Made by a program: the position numbers and the translations under genes. A stretch of 64,000 bases of DNA from Thalassotalea insulae (GTDB taxonomy: Bacteria > Pseudomonadota > Gammaproteobacteria > Enterobacterales > Alteromonadaceae), in contig NZ_BSST01000001.1 in the NCBI RefSeq assembly GCF_030161395.1, positions 2,418,001 to 2,482,000 on the forward strand. The letters run 5' to 3'. Below the pieces are notes generated by a model. The model made no database searches and had not been told where the DNA came from. It saw only the letters and a list, made by a program, of their open reading frames with translations. Of this stretch, positions 1 through 7,944 are shown one piece after another. Numbering within the stretch: the stretch's first letter is position 1; the number at the start of each line of letters is the position of its first letter.

Positions 1-214
1 GTATGAAGATAAAATGTATGGTCACTTAAAAGGTGATGTTGCTGACGCTGTGGTTGCTATGCTTGAACCTATTCAGCAGCGTTTCCACCAGTATCGGGAA
101 GACAGAGCCTTTATGGAACAAGTGATGCGTAGTGGTGCAGAAAAAGCGTCTGAGCGTGCCAGTAAGGTATTAACCTCTGTATATGATGCGGTCGGTTTTA
201 TTACTAAGCCGTAA
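1..214 (+). CDS. trpS: Tryptophanyl-tRNA synthetase, C-terminal end (partial)
   Basis: This is the tail of a gene that begins before the window. The frame is open from base 2 and ends at TAA 212-214. The 70 or so residues read YEDKMYGHLKGDVADAV, then a helical stretch with MLEPIQQRFHQYR, closing with VYDAVGFI. This matches the C-terminal helices of bacterial TrpS, which charges tRNA-Trp in the cytoplasm. The catalytic HIGH and KMSKS regions lie outside the window. The gene converges on the FHA gene downstream, and a strong hairpin separates them. Identification rests on the conserved tail and is fairly secure. Confidence 0.88.
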   Translation, partial: YEDKMYGHLKGDVADAVVAMLEPIQQRFHQYREDRAFMEQVMRSGAEKASERASKVLTSVYDAVGFITKP

Positions 215-231
215 AAATAATGATTAACAAG

Positions 232-266
232 AGGGCGAAACTAGTCACTAGTTTCGCCCTTTTTTA
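232..266 (+). terminator. Rho-independent terminator after trpS, probably bidirectional
   Basis: A 13-bp perfect stem (232-244 pairs with 248-260) with a 3-nt loop is followed by TTTTTT. It lies between the converging trpS and FHA genes, so it could serve both. The minus strand has only a short A/T run after the stem, so it is a weaker stop in that direction. Confidence 0.85.
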
Positions 267-291
267 TTACTGCCAGTTCTGAACACACCGG

Positions 292-1254
292 CTAGTCTTT
301 TTCCTGTTTGGCTTTATCTACTTGCTGAAATAGTTTATTAGAATTATTGATAAAGTTGTCAACATCAGTGCTTTTGGCGATGAGCAAATCAGGTATTAGC
401 AGTGTCGCATCAAATTGTGGCCGAATACTAAATTCTGGTTTTTTACTCAGTTGTACTAAGAAGCTGCCGCCAAATAATAGGCTGGTTAAACAGACTGCAA
501 CCACTAAACGACGTTTCTTCGTCATATGAAAGCCGATATAAGCATTGAGCCAGAACAGGCAAAAGGCAATAACGATAGGTAGTAACGTGACGACATAAGG
601 TAAAATTGAAGCACTTGAACTGTTAAAACGCACTAAGGTTTCAATAAAGTCACTGAGCCAAGTCAGGTTATAAAAAATAAAACAAATGCCTAATTGGGTG
701 AATATTCGGGCATCATGCTTGGTTAAATGAGAAATCAGTGACACTAATGCCGGCCAGACAGCAAACATTAATGTTAGTCCAACCGATGGCACTAATAACT
801 GGGTAAAGTTTGTTTCTTTTGGGTTACTTAAAAAGAATAACCAGCCGGTTAGCAGAGCGAAAAACATAATATTAACGCCTAGTACTACTGGATGCTTTGC
901 CAGATTAATTAAATTTTCAAACGGGCTCAGGGTAATACTGGTGGCAACAGGGTGATAAGGAAAAACCACGCGAATTTGGCTTTTTCCTATGGTGATAACA
1001 TCTCCTGAGTGGACAATGTGACCATCCGCTGGCTTTTTCCCATCATCAAGAAAACAACCATTAATGCTGTCCTTATCATTAATCAACCAATTTTCACCAT
1101 CATAGTCGATAGTTAAATGTTCAGCGCAGACGTGGGGATCAGATAATATAATATCGCTGTGATAGCCGCGGCCTATGGTAACGGATTGCTGGGCAAATTT
1201 ATGACGACCAAGGAGTTTATGGCCACGGCTGATTTCTTCAATGATTATTTCCAT
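292..1254 (-). CDS. FHA-domain integral membrane protein
   Basis: 320 residues. Residues 1 to about 100 form a forkhead-associated domain: TIGRGYHSDIILSD, then a conserved H in CAEHLTI, then NDKDSINGCFL and GDVITIGKSQIRV. FHA domains bind phosphothreonine peptides. The rest holds about five hydrophobic segments (about 120-141, 151-178, 185-204, 219-244, 249-271) and a hydrophilic C-terminal tail, so the FHA domain should face the cytoplasm. The start overlaps the end of the upstream protease gene by 10 nt, which suggests translational coupling. No kinase or phosphatase gene is nearby, so the phosphorylated partner is unknown. The domain call is firm and the function is open. Confidence 0.82.
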   Translation of the reverse strand: MEIIIEEISRGHKLLGRHKFAQQSVTIGRGYHSDIILSDPHVCAEHLTIDYDGENWLINDKDSINGCFLDDGKKPADGHIVHSGDVITIGKSQIRVVFPYHPVATSITLSPFENLINLAKHPVVLGVNIMFFALLTGWLFFLSNPKETNFTQLLVPSVGLTLMFAVWPALVSLISHLTKHDARIFTQLGICFIFYNLTWLSDFIETLVRFNSSSASILPYVVTLLPIVIAFCLFWLNAYIGFHMTKKRRLVVAVCLTSLLFGGSFLVQLSKKPEFSIRPQFDATLLIPDLLIAKSTDVDNFINNSNKLFQQVDKAKQEKD

Positions 1255-2498
1255 GAGACCGACTCCATAAATTGCTTAGTAAAAGCCTGAGCACTTTTTT
1301 GTGACACACCGGCTAGGGTGAAGTGGCTCAGTAATGCCTGTTCGTTCCTGTCGATAGATATACCTAAATATAAAATGTCATACAGACCGGCAAAATCTTT
1401 ATAGGCGCGGGTGCATAAAATGGCTTTATTATTAATGCGTTGATTGTCAGGCATCACGATATCATGCTGACAGGCGAATTCGGTGACGTCGTCTTTTCCT
1501 GCTTTGTTACCTGGCATTACCCGGGAAATTTGTCGTTGAAATAACTGATAGAATTTAATGTTACTGAGTTGCTTAGCATGCAAATAGCGAAATTCCATTT
1601 CCAATGAACCGGTGAAAAAGTTATGGGTGATGTAGGTATCTTCTTCTAATGAGCAATTAGCTACGGCTAACATCATTAAGGCATCTGTTTTGTCAGCATT
1701 CGATTCGCCCCAGCAGCGGATAAAGGGGACATCTATTGTTGGGATCATTGCTTCCCCCAATTTTTTAAGCTGCCAGTCACTTTGCAATAATCGGGAGATC
1801 AGGTTTTCTTGATAGTCATTAAGTTGCTGATTCATTTGTTGGTCAATGGTTAATGACTGATCGTTCTGATAATTACGGATCAGGTTCACCAGCTTATCAT
1901 GTGGCACTAAAAAACCGATTTGGTTGCCGGATGTGGCAACGTTAATACCAACTACTTCTGTCGCTTTATTGACTACCGGGCCGCCGCTCATGCCAGAGTT
2001 AACTGAGCCGGTAAAGTGAATGCGGTCGTTAAACGACTCTTTTTTCAGGCCATTATAAGTACCGGGAACTACTATCATACCTAAATCATGAGGATTACCG
2101 AGGGAAAAAAGCTCTTCCCCTTTGGTTGGTACGGTTTCTGAGATGGCAAAAAATGGCATAGCTTGTTCAACATCTCTTTTTACCAGCGCCAAGTCATTGA
2201 TAACATCTATACTTTCTAAATTCAGGTTTGCTTTGTTGCCGATATGATCTAAATATTCAATGCGATATTTTTCCGGGTGGCGGGCATAGCTTGAAATTAC
2301 GTGATAGTTGGTGGCAATTAAACCGTCGGCACTAATTTGAAAGCCGGAACCAATCGAAGACTTCTCACCACTGGCTTTATCTATTAACCGTATTTGATAC
2401 AAAGAAGGAGCGAGCTGTTTAAAAATGGATTCTGCTTGTTGTTGGGCACTAGATATACTACTCATTAAGATTAGCACTAAGCTAATTAAACCTTTCAT
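1245..2498 (-). CDS. Exported trypsin-like (S1C-type) serine protease
   Basis: 417 residues starting with a signal peptide (about residues 1-18, cleaved near SSAQ). The protease fold covers about 30-200. The catalytic triad is visible: H66 in ATNYHV, D102 in NDLALV and S171 in SGMSGGP. About 200 C-terminal residues do not look like a PDZ domain, which sets it apart from DegP/DegS. They contain several cysteines and may be a recognition or regulatory module. It should work in the periplasm. It overlaps the downstream FHA membrane-protein gene by 10 nt, so the two are probably one operon in which protease activity is linked to FHA signalling. Substrate unknown. Confidence 0.85.
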   Translation of the reverse strand: MKGLISLVLILMSSISSAQQQAESIFKQLAPSLYQIRLIDKASGEKSSIGSGFQISADGLIATNYHVISSYARHPEKYRIEYLDHIGNKANLNLESIDVINDLALVKRDVEQAMPFFAISETVPTKGEELFSLGNPHDLGMIVVPGTYNGLKKESFNDRIHFTGSVNSGMSGGPVVNKATEVVGINVATSGNQIGFLVPHDKLVNLIRNYQNDQSLTIDQQMNQQLNDYQENLISRLLQSDWQLKKLGEAMIPTIDVPFIRCWGESNADKTDALMMLAVANCSLEEDTYITHNFFTGSLEMEFRYLHAKQLSNIKFYQLFQRQISRVMPGNKAGKDDVTEFACQHDIVMPDNQRINNKAILCTRAYKDFAGLYDILYLGISIDRNEQALLSHFTLAGVSQKSAQAFTKQFMESVSWK

Positions 2499-2706
2499 CG
2501 ATTATCCTTTTTTTACTATGCGCTGCTATTGTGCCACCGTTAGATTAATTGTCACCTTTTATCCTATAAATGCCAGTAATACTGTGTAACAAAGCATTTG
2601 TACTAAAGAAGGATAAAACGGTCGTTATGGTAGCCTTTGTTGCGGCGAAATTAAAGCCGATAAATGCCGCAGCTACTGGCTGAAAATCTGTCTTGAATTG
2701 ACAGTT

Positions 2707-2720
2707 TTGATTTAAGTCAA
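2707..2720 (+). promoter_or_regulatory. FNR-like box upstream of the methionine-rich receptor
   Basis: TTGATTTAAGTCAA differs from the FNR consensus TTGAT-N4-ATCAA at one position. It lies about 115 bp before the receptor start. A role in oxygen- or respiration-linked control is plausible but inferred. Confidence 0.45.
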
Positions 2721-2724
2721 TTAA

Positions 2725-2754
2725 ATGTCGCCACAGGTGCGACATATTGTCGCA
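2725..2754. promoter_or_regulatory. Operator-like array of three TGTCGC half-sites
   Basis: TGCGACA-TAT-TGTCGCA at 2738-2754 is a perfect 7-bp inverted repeat with a 3-bp spacer. ATGTCGC at 2725-2731 also forms a perfect inverted repeat with GCGACAT at 2739-2745. So three half-sites alternate in orientation just upstream of the receptor gene. The binding factor is unknown. A metal sensor is a reasonable guess from context. Confidence 0.5.
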
Positions 2755-2833
2755 TATTTAAGATTTTCCTTTGTTCATGCTCGCAATTTAATGAAAAATA
2801 AAGCCAATTTAAATATTGAAGTAAGTTGGTAAT

Positions 2834-4960
2834 ATGTCGTTTTCAGTAAAACCTTGTGCACTTGCGGTTAGATTAGTCACCTTAGCTCTGGTGAGTCATT
2901 CAGTGATCGCATTTGCAGACGATGCGCCAGAGCCTGAGATGGATTTTGAAGTGATCACTATCACTCATCAACGTCTTCATGGTTTAGACAGTTATCAGGA
3001 ATATGCACAGGGTAAAACTAGTGAGCCTGATTTAGCAAACTGGTTAATGTCAGTGCCAGGAGCAAATGTTAACGGTAATGGCCCGATAACAGGTATTGCT
3101 CAGTATCGTGGATTGTATGGTGACAGAATCGCCACAACATTAGACGGTCATCCAGTTATTGGGGCCGGGCCAAATGCCATGGATACACCATTAAGTTATT
3201 CAACGCCACTGATTGTTGATTCGATGACAGTATATCGGGGGATTACACCAGTATCGGCTGGTGTTGATACCCTGGCTGGTTCGGTTGCCGTACATATGCG
3301 TAAAGCGGAAGTGATGTCACAAAATCAACTAGCTGTTGTTGGTGATATTCAGGCTGGATATCGTACCAATAATAGTGCTGATACGCTCTCTTCTGTGATT
3401 AACTTGAGTAGGAATGATCTCGGGCTAATGCTCTATGGCAATATGCAATCAGGGAATGATATTGATAGTGGTGCCGGATTAAAAGTTCGCCCAACAGAAT
3501 TTCAAAAGCGCCAGTTTGGTGGCGATATTCGCTTTAACAAAAATAGTTCTGAACTTGGTTTTAGCTATCACTATACCGATACCCAGGATTCCGGCACACC
3601 GGCATTGCCAATGGATATTGAGTATATTTTTAGCCATAGGGCAAGTATTGATGGTAAGTTTGCTCTAGCTCAGTGGCAGGGTGAATGGACTATTGGCTTT
3701 GTTGATGCTGACCATGGTATGACCAACTTTTTGATGCGTTCTAATGATGAACCGATGAAACATCGTCGCAATAATGCCAAAGCCAAGACCATTGATTTTA
3801 GCTTTGCTTTATCTCGAACACTGTTGTTTGGTGAATTTGAGCTTGGTTTCGATGGCTATTTAGCGAAACATGACTCTGCGATCACTAATCCTAATAATAC
3901 CATGTTTAAAGTGGTTAACTTTAATGGGGTAGAGGATGATCGCATTGGGCTTTATGCGCAATGGCAGCAAGCATACGGTGCTACTAGCGTGCAGTTAGGC
4001 GCACGTATCAAACATATCGCGGCAGATGCTGATCCTGTGGCGACGTCTATGGCGATGATGTCTATGCCATCGATGGCTGAACTTGCGATTGACCTGAGAG
4101 ATGATTTTAATCATGGTGAACGTGCTGTTTCTGATACCTTGTTTGATTTTGCATTTAATGTCGATCATCAAGTTTCACAAACCTTGTCAGTAAATTTAGG
4201 GCTTGGGGTTAAAACCCGGGCACCGTCTTATCAGGAACGTTATTTATGGACGCCGATGGAGTCAACCGGTGGTTTGGCTGACGGCAATACTTATATTGGT
4301 AATATCAATTTAAAGGAAGAAACGGCTTATCAAGTAGACTTGGGATTAAATTATCACAGTGCTGATTTTTCGATTGCACCACATGTTTTCTATCAAAATA
4401 TTGATGATTATATTCAAGGAACATCACTTTCTATCTCGGATATGTCAGCAAGGATGATGGCCAAGATGATGGCGGAAGATGATAATCCACTAAAGTTTAC
4501 CAATGTTGATGCAAAATTATCGGGTGTAGATGTCAACTGGCGTTATCAGCTGAATAAACAGTTTTCATTATCTGGTGTTGCTAGTTATGTTCGCGGTCAG
4601 CGTCGGGATATTAGTGATAACTTATATCGTGTTGCGCCATTAAATGGTCATCTCACTGCTAGTTATAGCGCAGAAAACTGGTTGATAAATGCCACGGTTG
4701 TTGCTGCAACAGAGCAAGATAAGGTTGCCAGTACTAATGATGAACAGCAGACTCCGGGTTATGCTATTGCCAACTTAGATCTGCAGTATTTTATTAATTC
4801 TGCTCTGACGCTACGTGTTGGCGTTGATAATATTTTCGATAAAAATTATCAACGTCATTTAGGCGGCTATAACCGGGTAAAGGAAACCGATATTACGGTA
4901 ATGAGTCGTTTACCAGCGGAAGGTGTTAGTGCCTGGGCGGAAGTGACTTATAGTTTCTAA
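2834..4960 (+). CDS. TonB-dependent receptor, methionine-rich, probably copper-type (OprC/NosA-like)
   Basis: 708 residues: signal peptide (cleaved near AFADD), plug domain (about 35-160) with QYRGLYGDR and a TLDGHPV motif, then a beta-barrel ending in the usual terminal phenylalanine (VTYSF). Two features suggest copper. Loops are rich in methionine and histidine (MAMMSMPSM, MSARMMAKMM, DADHGMTNF). The segment GAGPNAMDTPLSY aligns with the CxxxM copper motif region of Pseudomonas OprC as I remember it; the methionine is kept (M116) but the cysteine position is Gly112. It should import a metal across the outer membrane using TonB energy. It is monocistronic, with a hairpin terminator right after it. 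The substrate call is inferred; the receptor call is firm. Confidence 0.8.
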   Translation: MSFSVKPCALAVRLVTLALVSHSVIAFADDAPEPEMDFEVITITHQRLHGLDSYQEYAQGKTSEPDLANWLMSVPGANVNGNGPITGIAQYRGLYGDRIATTLDGHPVIGAGPNAMDTPLSYSTPLIVDSMTVYRGITPVSAGVDTLAGSVAVHMRKAEVMSQNQLAVVGDIQAGYRTNNSADTLSSVINLSRNDLGLMLYGNMQSGNDIDSGAGLKVRPTEFQKRQFGGDIRFNKNSSELGFSYHYTDTQDSGTPALPMDIEYIFSHRASIDGKFALAQWQGEWTIGFVDADHGMTNFLMRSNDEPMKHRRNNAKAKTIDFSFALSRTLLFGEFELGFDGYLAKHDSAITNPNNTMFKVVNFNGVEDDRIGLYAQWQQAYGATSVQLGARIKHIAADADPVATSMAMMSMPSMAELAIDLRDDFNHGERAVSDTLFDFAFNVDHQVSQTLSVNLGLGVKTRAPSYQERYLWTPMESTGGLADGNTYIGNINLKEETAYQVDLGLNYHSADFSIAPHVFYQNIDDYIQGTSLSISDMSARMMAKMMAEDDNPLKFTNVDAKLSGVDVNWRYQLNKQFSLSGVASYVRGQRRDISDNLYRVAPLNGHLTASYSAENWLINATVVAATEQDKVASTNDEQQTPGYAIANLDLQYFINSALTLRVGVDNIFDKNYQRHLGGYNRVKETDITVMSRLPAEGVSAWAEVTYSF

Positions 4961-4976
4961 GCTGATGCAATGTATG

Positions 4977-5010
4977 AAAAGCCAGTTAGCCTAGCTATCT
5001 GGCTTTTTTA
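4977..5010 (+). terminator. Rho-independent terminator after the receptor
   Basis: AGCCAG at 4980-4985 pairs with CTGGCT at 4999-5004. Further pairing of GTTAGC with GCTATC has one mismatch. A run of six T follows. Confidence 0.8.
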
Positions 5011-5093
5011 TTTATCTGTTGATATTGCTAACCTTAAGAAAATAATGCTATCAATAATACGGTAATTTGATGTTGATTAAGGATTGATATTTT

Positions 5094-5486
5094 ATGGATT
5101 ATCTTGCGGCAGAGAAATATTTATTAGCTAAACCGGAAACCCGCTTTGATTTTCCCTTCGGTGAAGACGTTAAAGTATTTCGCGTTAAGAACAAAATGTT
5201 TGCCACGTTAGCGCTGGGTAAAGGGTCGGAAAAAGATACCGACGGTAAAATGGCCGGGCATTATTGTATTAACCTTAAATGCGATCCGGATGAAGCGGTG
5301 ATGCTTAGAGATATTTTTCCATCAGTGCTCCCCGGCTATCATATGAATAAGGCGCAATGGAATACTGTGATTCTTGATGGCTCAATCCCTCAGGGGGAGC
5401 TGGAACGAATGATGGATAATTCTTATTTGTTAGTGGTTAGTAAAATGACCAAGAAAGATCAGCAATCTATCTTGGTGCATTTATAA
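5094..5486 (+). CDS. MmcQ/YjbR family protein
   Basis: 130 residues, a normal length for the YjbR/MmcQ (former DUF419) family of small cytosolic alpha/beta proteins with a CyaY-like fold. Typical features are the N-terminal FDFPFGEDVKVFRV segment, a beta strand MFATLAL, the KCDPDEAVMLRD segment and a C-terminal helix with SYLLVVSKM. A possible ribosome-binding site (AAGGA) lies before the ATG. Members often bind DNA or act in unclear roles, so no specific job is claimed. It stands alone between the receptor and a converging membrane-protein gene. Confidence 0.8.
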   Translation: MDYLAAEKYLLAKPETRFDFPFGEDVKVFRVKNKMFATLALGKGSEKDTDGKMAGHYCINLKCDPDEAVMLRDIFPSVLPGYHMNKAQWNTVILDGSIPQGELERMMDNSYLLVVSKMTKKDQQSILVHL

Positions 5487-5506
5487 GGCGATAGGTACTG
5501 CGAGGT

Positions 5507-6157
5507 TTATTGCGGCTCGTTTCGTAACTCTTCCATATCCGTGATCAGTTCTTTTAGCTTTTTAAACTGCTGACCATATATCAGGTTTAAATCCCAGCGA
5601 TAAAATGCTTCTGCATATTTAGTGATCACCAAGAGCAAACATATTAACGCAAGTACAAGATAATAGGGCAACCCAAATAACATAATATTAGTTGGCAGCG
5701 TTTGTACTAACAGGGAAATAAGTTTACCACCGGCGTTACTGATGATTGCCTGAGTTGCCATACCGATAAAAAACATTGGATAAAAAACTTTGTAATAGCG
5801 TGCATAGTTGGCAATTGAACTTTGTAACCAGTGATCAAAGTTGATCAGGTAATCATAGCTGCTTTGCCCTTTAGATAGGCGGTATGATTTGTTGAGTTCC
5901 TTTTTGGCAATCATTACTAGCGGTGCGAGTAGCACACAGATGTATAAGCCAAGCCAGGGCGCACCTATCAGGCTCATCATTAACAGCATTATTATGCTGC
6001 CAACGACAATGGCTTTAATGTTAATTGCAAACATATGTTGTAGTTTATCCACCATGTTTTGTGATTTACGGTTATATAAGTTATTGATCTTAGGTGCTGT
6101 TAAATGTGGCTCATTGATAAAGCCTTGTTTCCACATGGTTTCGATGGATTTAGTCAT
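5507..6157 (-). CDS. Hypothetical membrane protein co-transcribed with an ECF sigma factor
   Basis: 216 residues that I do not recognise. There are about four hydrophobic segments: two close together near 48-85, then about 123-145 and 155-180. A charged soluble N-terminus (about 1-45) precedes the first segment and a charged helix ends the protein. The start overlaps the end of the sigma-factor gene by 8 nt, the arrangement usual for anti-sigma factors. No zinc-type HxxxCxxC motif is present. It may be a membrane-bound regulator of that sigma factor, inferred from position only. Confidence 0.6.
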   Translation of the reverse strand: MTKSIETMWKQGFINEPHLTAPKINNLYNRKSQNMVDKLQHMFAINIKAIVVGSIIMLLMMSLIGAPWLGLYICVLLAPLVMIAKKELNKSYRLSKGQSSYDYLINFDHWLQSSIANYARYYKVFYPMFFIGMATQAIISNAGGKLISLLVQTLPTNIMLFGLPYYLVLALICLLLVITKYAEAFYRWDLNLIYGQQFKKLKELITDMEELRNEPQ

Positions 6158-6650
6158 CTGAACATTCCTTCTGCTGAATATAATTACTTAACCGGCTCTT
6201 AATGCGCTTTATACGCACGCCGATGTTGTTGCTATTAGTGCCAATAATATCGGCGATTTCGGCATAGCTTTTTTCTTCGAGGTAAAGCAAAATTACTGCT
6301 CTGTCGATTTCCGATAAGTGTTTTATCGCGTTATAAAGCTGATTAATTTCGTCACTGACAAATACTTTGCTGTCGTCGATGACTTCTTCAGGCAGAACAT
6401 CTGATACTAGCTGCTTATCACCTTTTTTGCGGCGCTTTAATTGGGTCAGGCAAACATTTAAAGCGATACGATATATCCAGGTTGACCAGTCAGATTCCTG
6501 ATTGAAATTATTTCTGCTGCGCCAAATTTGTAAACAGACTTCCTGATAGTAATCTTCAAAGTTTTCCTGGTTATTGGTATAAGCACGGCAGATTTTAATG
6601 ATAATTCCTGCATAGGGCAGTATTGATTGTAGGTAAAAGTCGCTTCCCAT
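6150..6650 (-). CDS. ECF-type RNA polymerase sigma factor
   Basis: 166 residues with the two sigma domains of the extracytoplasmic-function group. Region 2 (about 20-85) holds YYQEVCLQIWRSR and STWIYRIALNVCL. Region 4 (about 110-160) is the helix-turn-helix with DRAVILLYLEEKSYAEIADIIG. Such factors redirect RNA polymerase to stress promoters. The next gene overlaps by 8 nt and codes for a membrane protein, so this looks like a sigma/anti-sigma pair. The regulon is not evident. Confidence 0.85.
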   Translation of the reverse strand: MGSDFYLQSILPYAGIIIKICRAYTNNQENFEDYYQEVCLQIWRSRNNFNQESDWSTWIYRIALNVCLTQLKRRKKGDKQLVSDVLPEEVIDDSKVFVSDEINQLYNAIKHLSEIDRAVILLYLEEKSYAEIADIIGTNSNNIGVRIKRIKSRLSNYIQQKECSDD

Positions 6651-6764
6651 TGATATTCTATTTTGACTGATTCATTTGGTTAGTTAGTGGCACAGGTGCA
6701 TGCTTTATTACACTATAGCTAAAATATTTTTAGCTTTTACGTCATAGTTACTTATATTCGGCGA

Positions 6765-7529
6765 TTAATTTTTATGCCAGCGCTTGTGTATTATCTGATA
6801 GCTGCCATTACGCATTATTAACTGCATGGCACTGGTTAGTTTTTTTACTATTTCTTTTGGAGTGTTCAAACTACAGGCTAGGTATAAGTTTATTGGCTGC
6901 TGATTGAGTCTGTAATAAGAGCGAAATTTACTGGGATCTATATCATGGTATTTCGCCCGATATTCAATATTAATGCTATCAGCCAACACTAAATCAATGT
7001 CTTTTCTGATAAGCAGTAGCTTTAACATAGAATAGGTATTATTGATGACGTATAAATTCTTATTTTTTATAAAGCCTTGGTTAATCAGCATCTCATAAGT
7101 GCGATCATCTTTTAGCACAGCCACATTGTAGTTTTTGGCATCAGCCATCGTTTGAATGTTAATGTCTGAACGTTCAGATAAGCCGATAAAGTAATCAACA
7201 GTAGTGACTATCGGTGCTACCCATTGAAAATACTGTTCGCGCTGTGGGTTACGCGCCATCGAATAAATGCAAGTATTCGGCTGTTCTTTTGCCATCATAA
7301 ATGAACGTGACCAGGGGTAGATGTTAATTTGGTAGTGGAATGGGGTTTGAGCAAGCACTGCTTTAATGACTTCGGTGGTAAAGCCTGTCACTACACCTTG
7401 AGAACTGAGTTCCTGATACGGAGGAGAGTATTCGGTCACTATTGTCAGTTCAATAGTATCCGTTGCCAAACAAGTTGACGAGAAGAATAAAATGATTATC
7501 AGCAAGTTAAATGAACGCCTTCCATGCAT
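6765..7529 (-). CDS. Periplasmic solute-binding protein (SBP_bac_3 type)
   Basis: 254 residues: signal peptide (about 1-22, ending near STCLATD), then the two-lobe fold of family-3 extracellular solute-binding proteins, with LTIVTEYSPPYQEL at the mature start, GFTTEVIKAVL and a YPWSRSFMMAKEQPN segment. No permease or ATPase gene is next to it. Stand-alone copies like this are common in marine Alteromonadales and may sense rather than transport amino-acid-like ligands. A relative with the same PWARSYELA-type motif lies at 30880-31635. Transcription runs away from feoA. Confidence 0.8.
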   Translation of the reverse strand: MHGRRSFNLLIIILFFSSTCLATDTIELTIVTEYSPPYQELSSQGVVTGFTTEVIKAVLAQTPFHYQINIYPWSRSFMMAKEQPNTCIYSMARNPQREQYFQWVAPIVTTVDYFIGLSERSDINIQTMADAKNYNVAVLKDDRTYEMLINQGFIKNKNLYVINNTYSMLKLLLIRKDIDLVLADSINIEYRAKYHDIDPSKFRSYYRLNQQPINLYLACSLNTPKEIVKKLTSAMQLIMRNGSYQIIHKRWHKN

Positions 7530-7658
7530 ATTTGTTAACCTACTTAGTTGAAGATGACAACATTGCTATATTACTGATTAAAGCTTAGCCGTAAAAGCCT
7601 GTTTAGCAATACAATTAATTAATATGAAGTAGATCAAATTACCTGCAATTAATCATTG

Positions 7659-7672
7659 TTGATTTTTATCAA
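7659..7672 (+). promoter_or_regulatory. Perfect FNR box upstream of feoAB
   Basis: TTGATTTTTATCAA matches TTGAT-N4-ATCAA at every fixed position. A -10-like CATTAT or TATTAT near 7695-7703 would put the box near -41 to -44, as expected for an FNR-activated promoter. This suggests induction of ferrous-iron uptake when oxygen is low, as known for E. coli feo. Confidence 0.75.
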
Positions 7673-7682
7673 TTTCGTTAAA

Positions 7683-7701
7683 ATAAATGATAATCATTAT
7701 T
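7683..7701 (+). promoter_or_regulatory. Fur box overlapping the feoAB promoter
   Basis: This stretch matches 15 of 19 positions of the classical Fur consensus, including the core TGATAATCATTA at 7688-7699. It covers the likely -10 region, so Fe-Fur would block transcription when iron is plentiful. Confidence 0.75.
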
Positions 7702-7719
7702 ATTTGTTGGTGTGTGAAG

Positions 7720-7944
7720 ATGACGTTACAACAATTAAAGGCGGCACAAAAAGCAAGAATTAAGACTTTGCCTACTGATATAGAACTCACTACTAAACTT
7801 ATTGAACAAGGTTTTTCTCTTAGCTCCGAGGTTGCATTAGCTCATCGAGCGCCTTTTAATGGACCATTAGCATTTTATTTGCACGGTACGAAAGTGTGTA
7901 TACCTGCAGATATTGCTAAGCAAATAAATGTGGAATTAGTGTAA
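7720..7944 (+). CDS. feoA: FeoA, ferrous iron transport accessory protein
   Basis: 74 residues of the small SH3-like FeoA family, a cytosolic helper of FeoB. The protein starts MTLQQLKAAQ, has the central LIEQGFSLSSEVALAHRAPFNGP segment and ends in the VCIPADIAKQI helix. I chose ATG 7720. The in-frame ATG at 7687 lies inside the Fur box and would add a Phe-free, Ile-rich leader with no family match. The stop overlaps the feoB start (TAATG), so the two are translationally coupled. FNR and Fur boxes sit just upstream. No feoC is seen after feoB. Confidence 0.9.
   Translation: MTLQQLKAAQKARIKTLPTDIELTTKLIEQGFSLSSEVALAHRAPFNGPLAFYLHGTKVCIPADIAKQINVELV

Larger units (their letters stand above)
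2499..2833. other. Divergent intergenic region between protease and receptor genes
   Basis: 335 bp of A/T-rich DNA that must carry the promoters of the minus-strand protease operon and the plus-strand receptor. The receptor-proximal half holds an FNR-like box and a set of TGTCGC half-sites, listed separately. A 66-codon minus-strand frame at 2545-2745 has no recognisable features and covers these sites, so I do not call it a gene. Confidence 0.6.

Noticed and set aside
2545..2745. 66-codon minus-strand frame upstream of the receptor
   Set aside because: No family features, no good ribosome-binding site, and it overlaps the FNR-like box and TGTCGC array.
7687..7719. Longer FeoA start at 7687
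   Set aside because: The extra codons are the Fur box itself, and family members start at the MTLQQL position.
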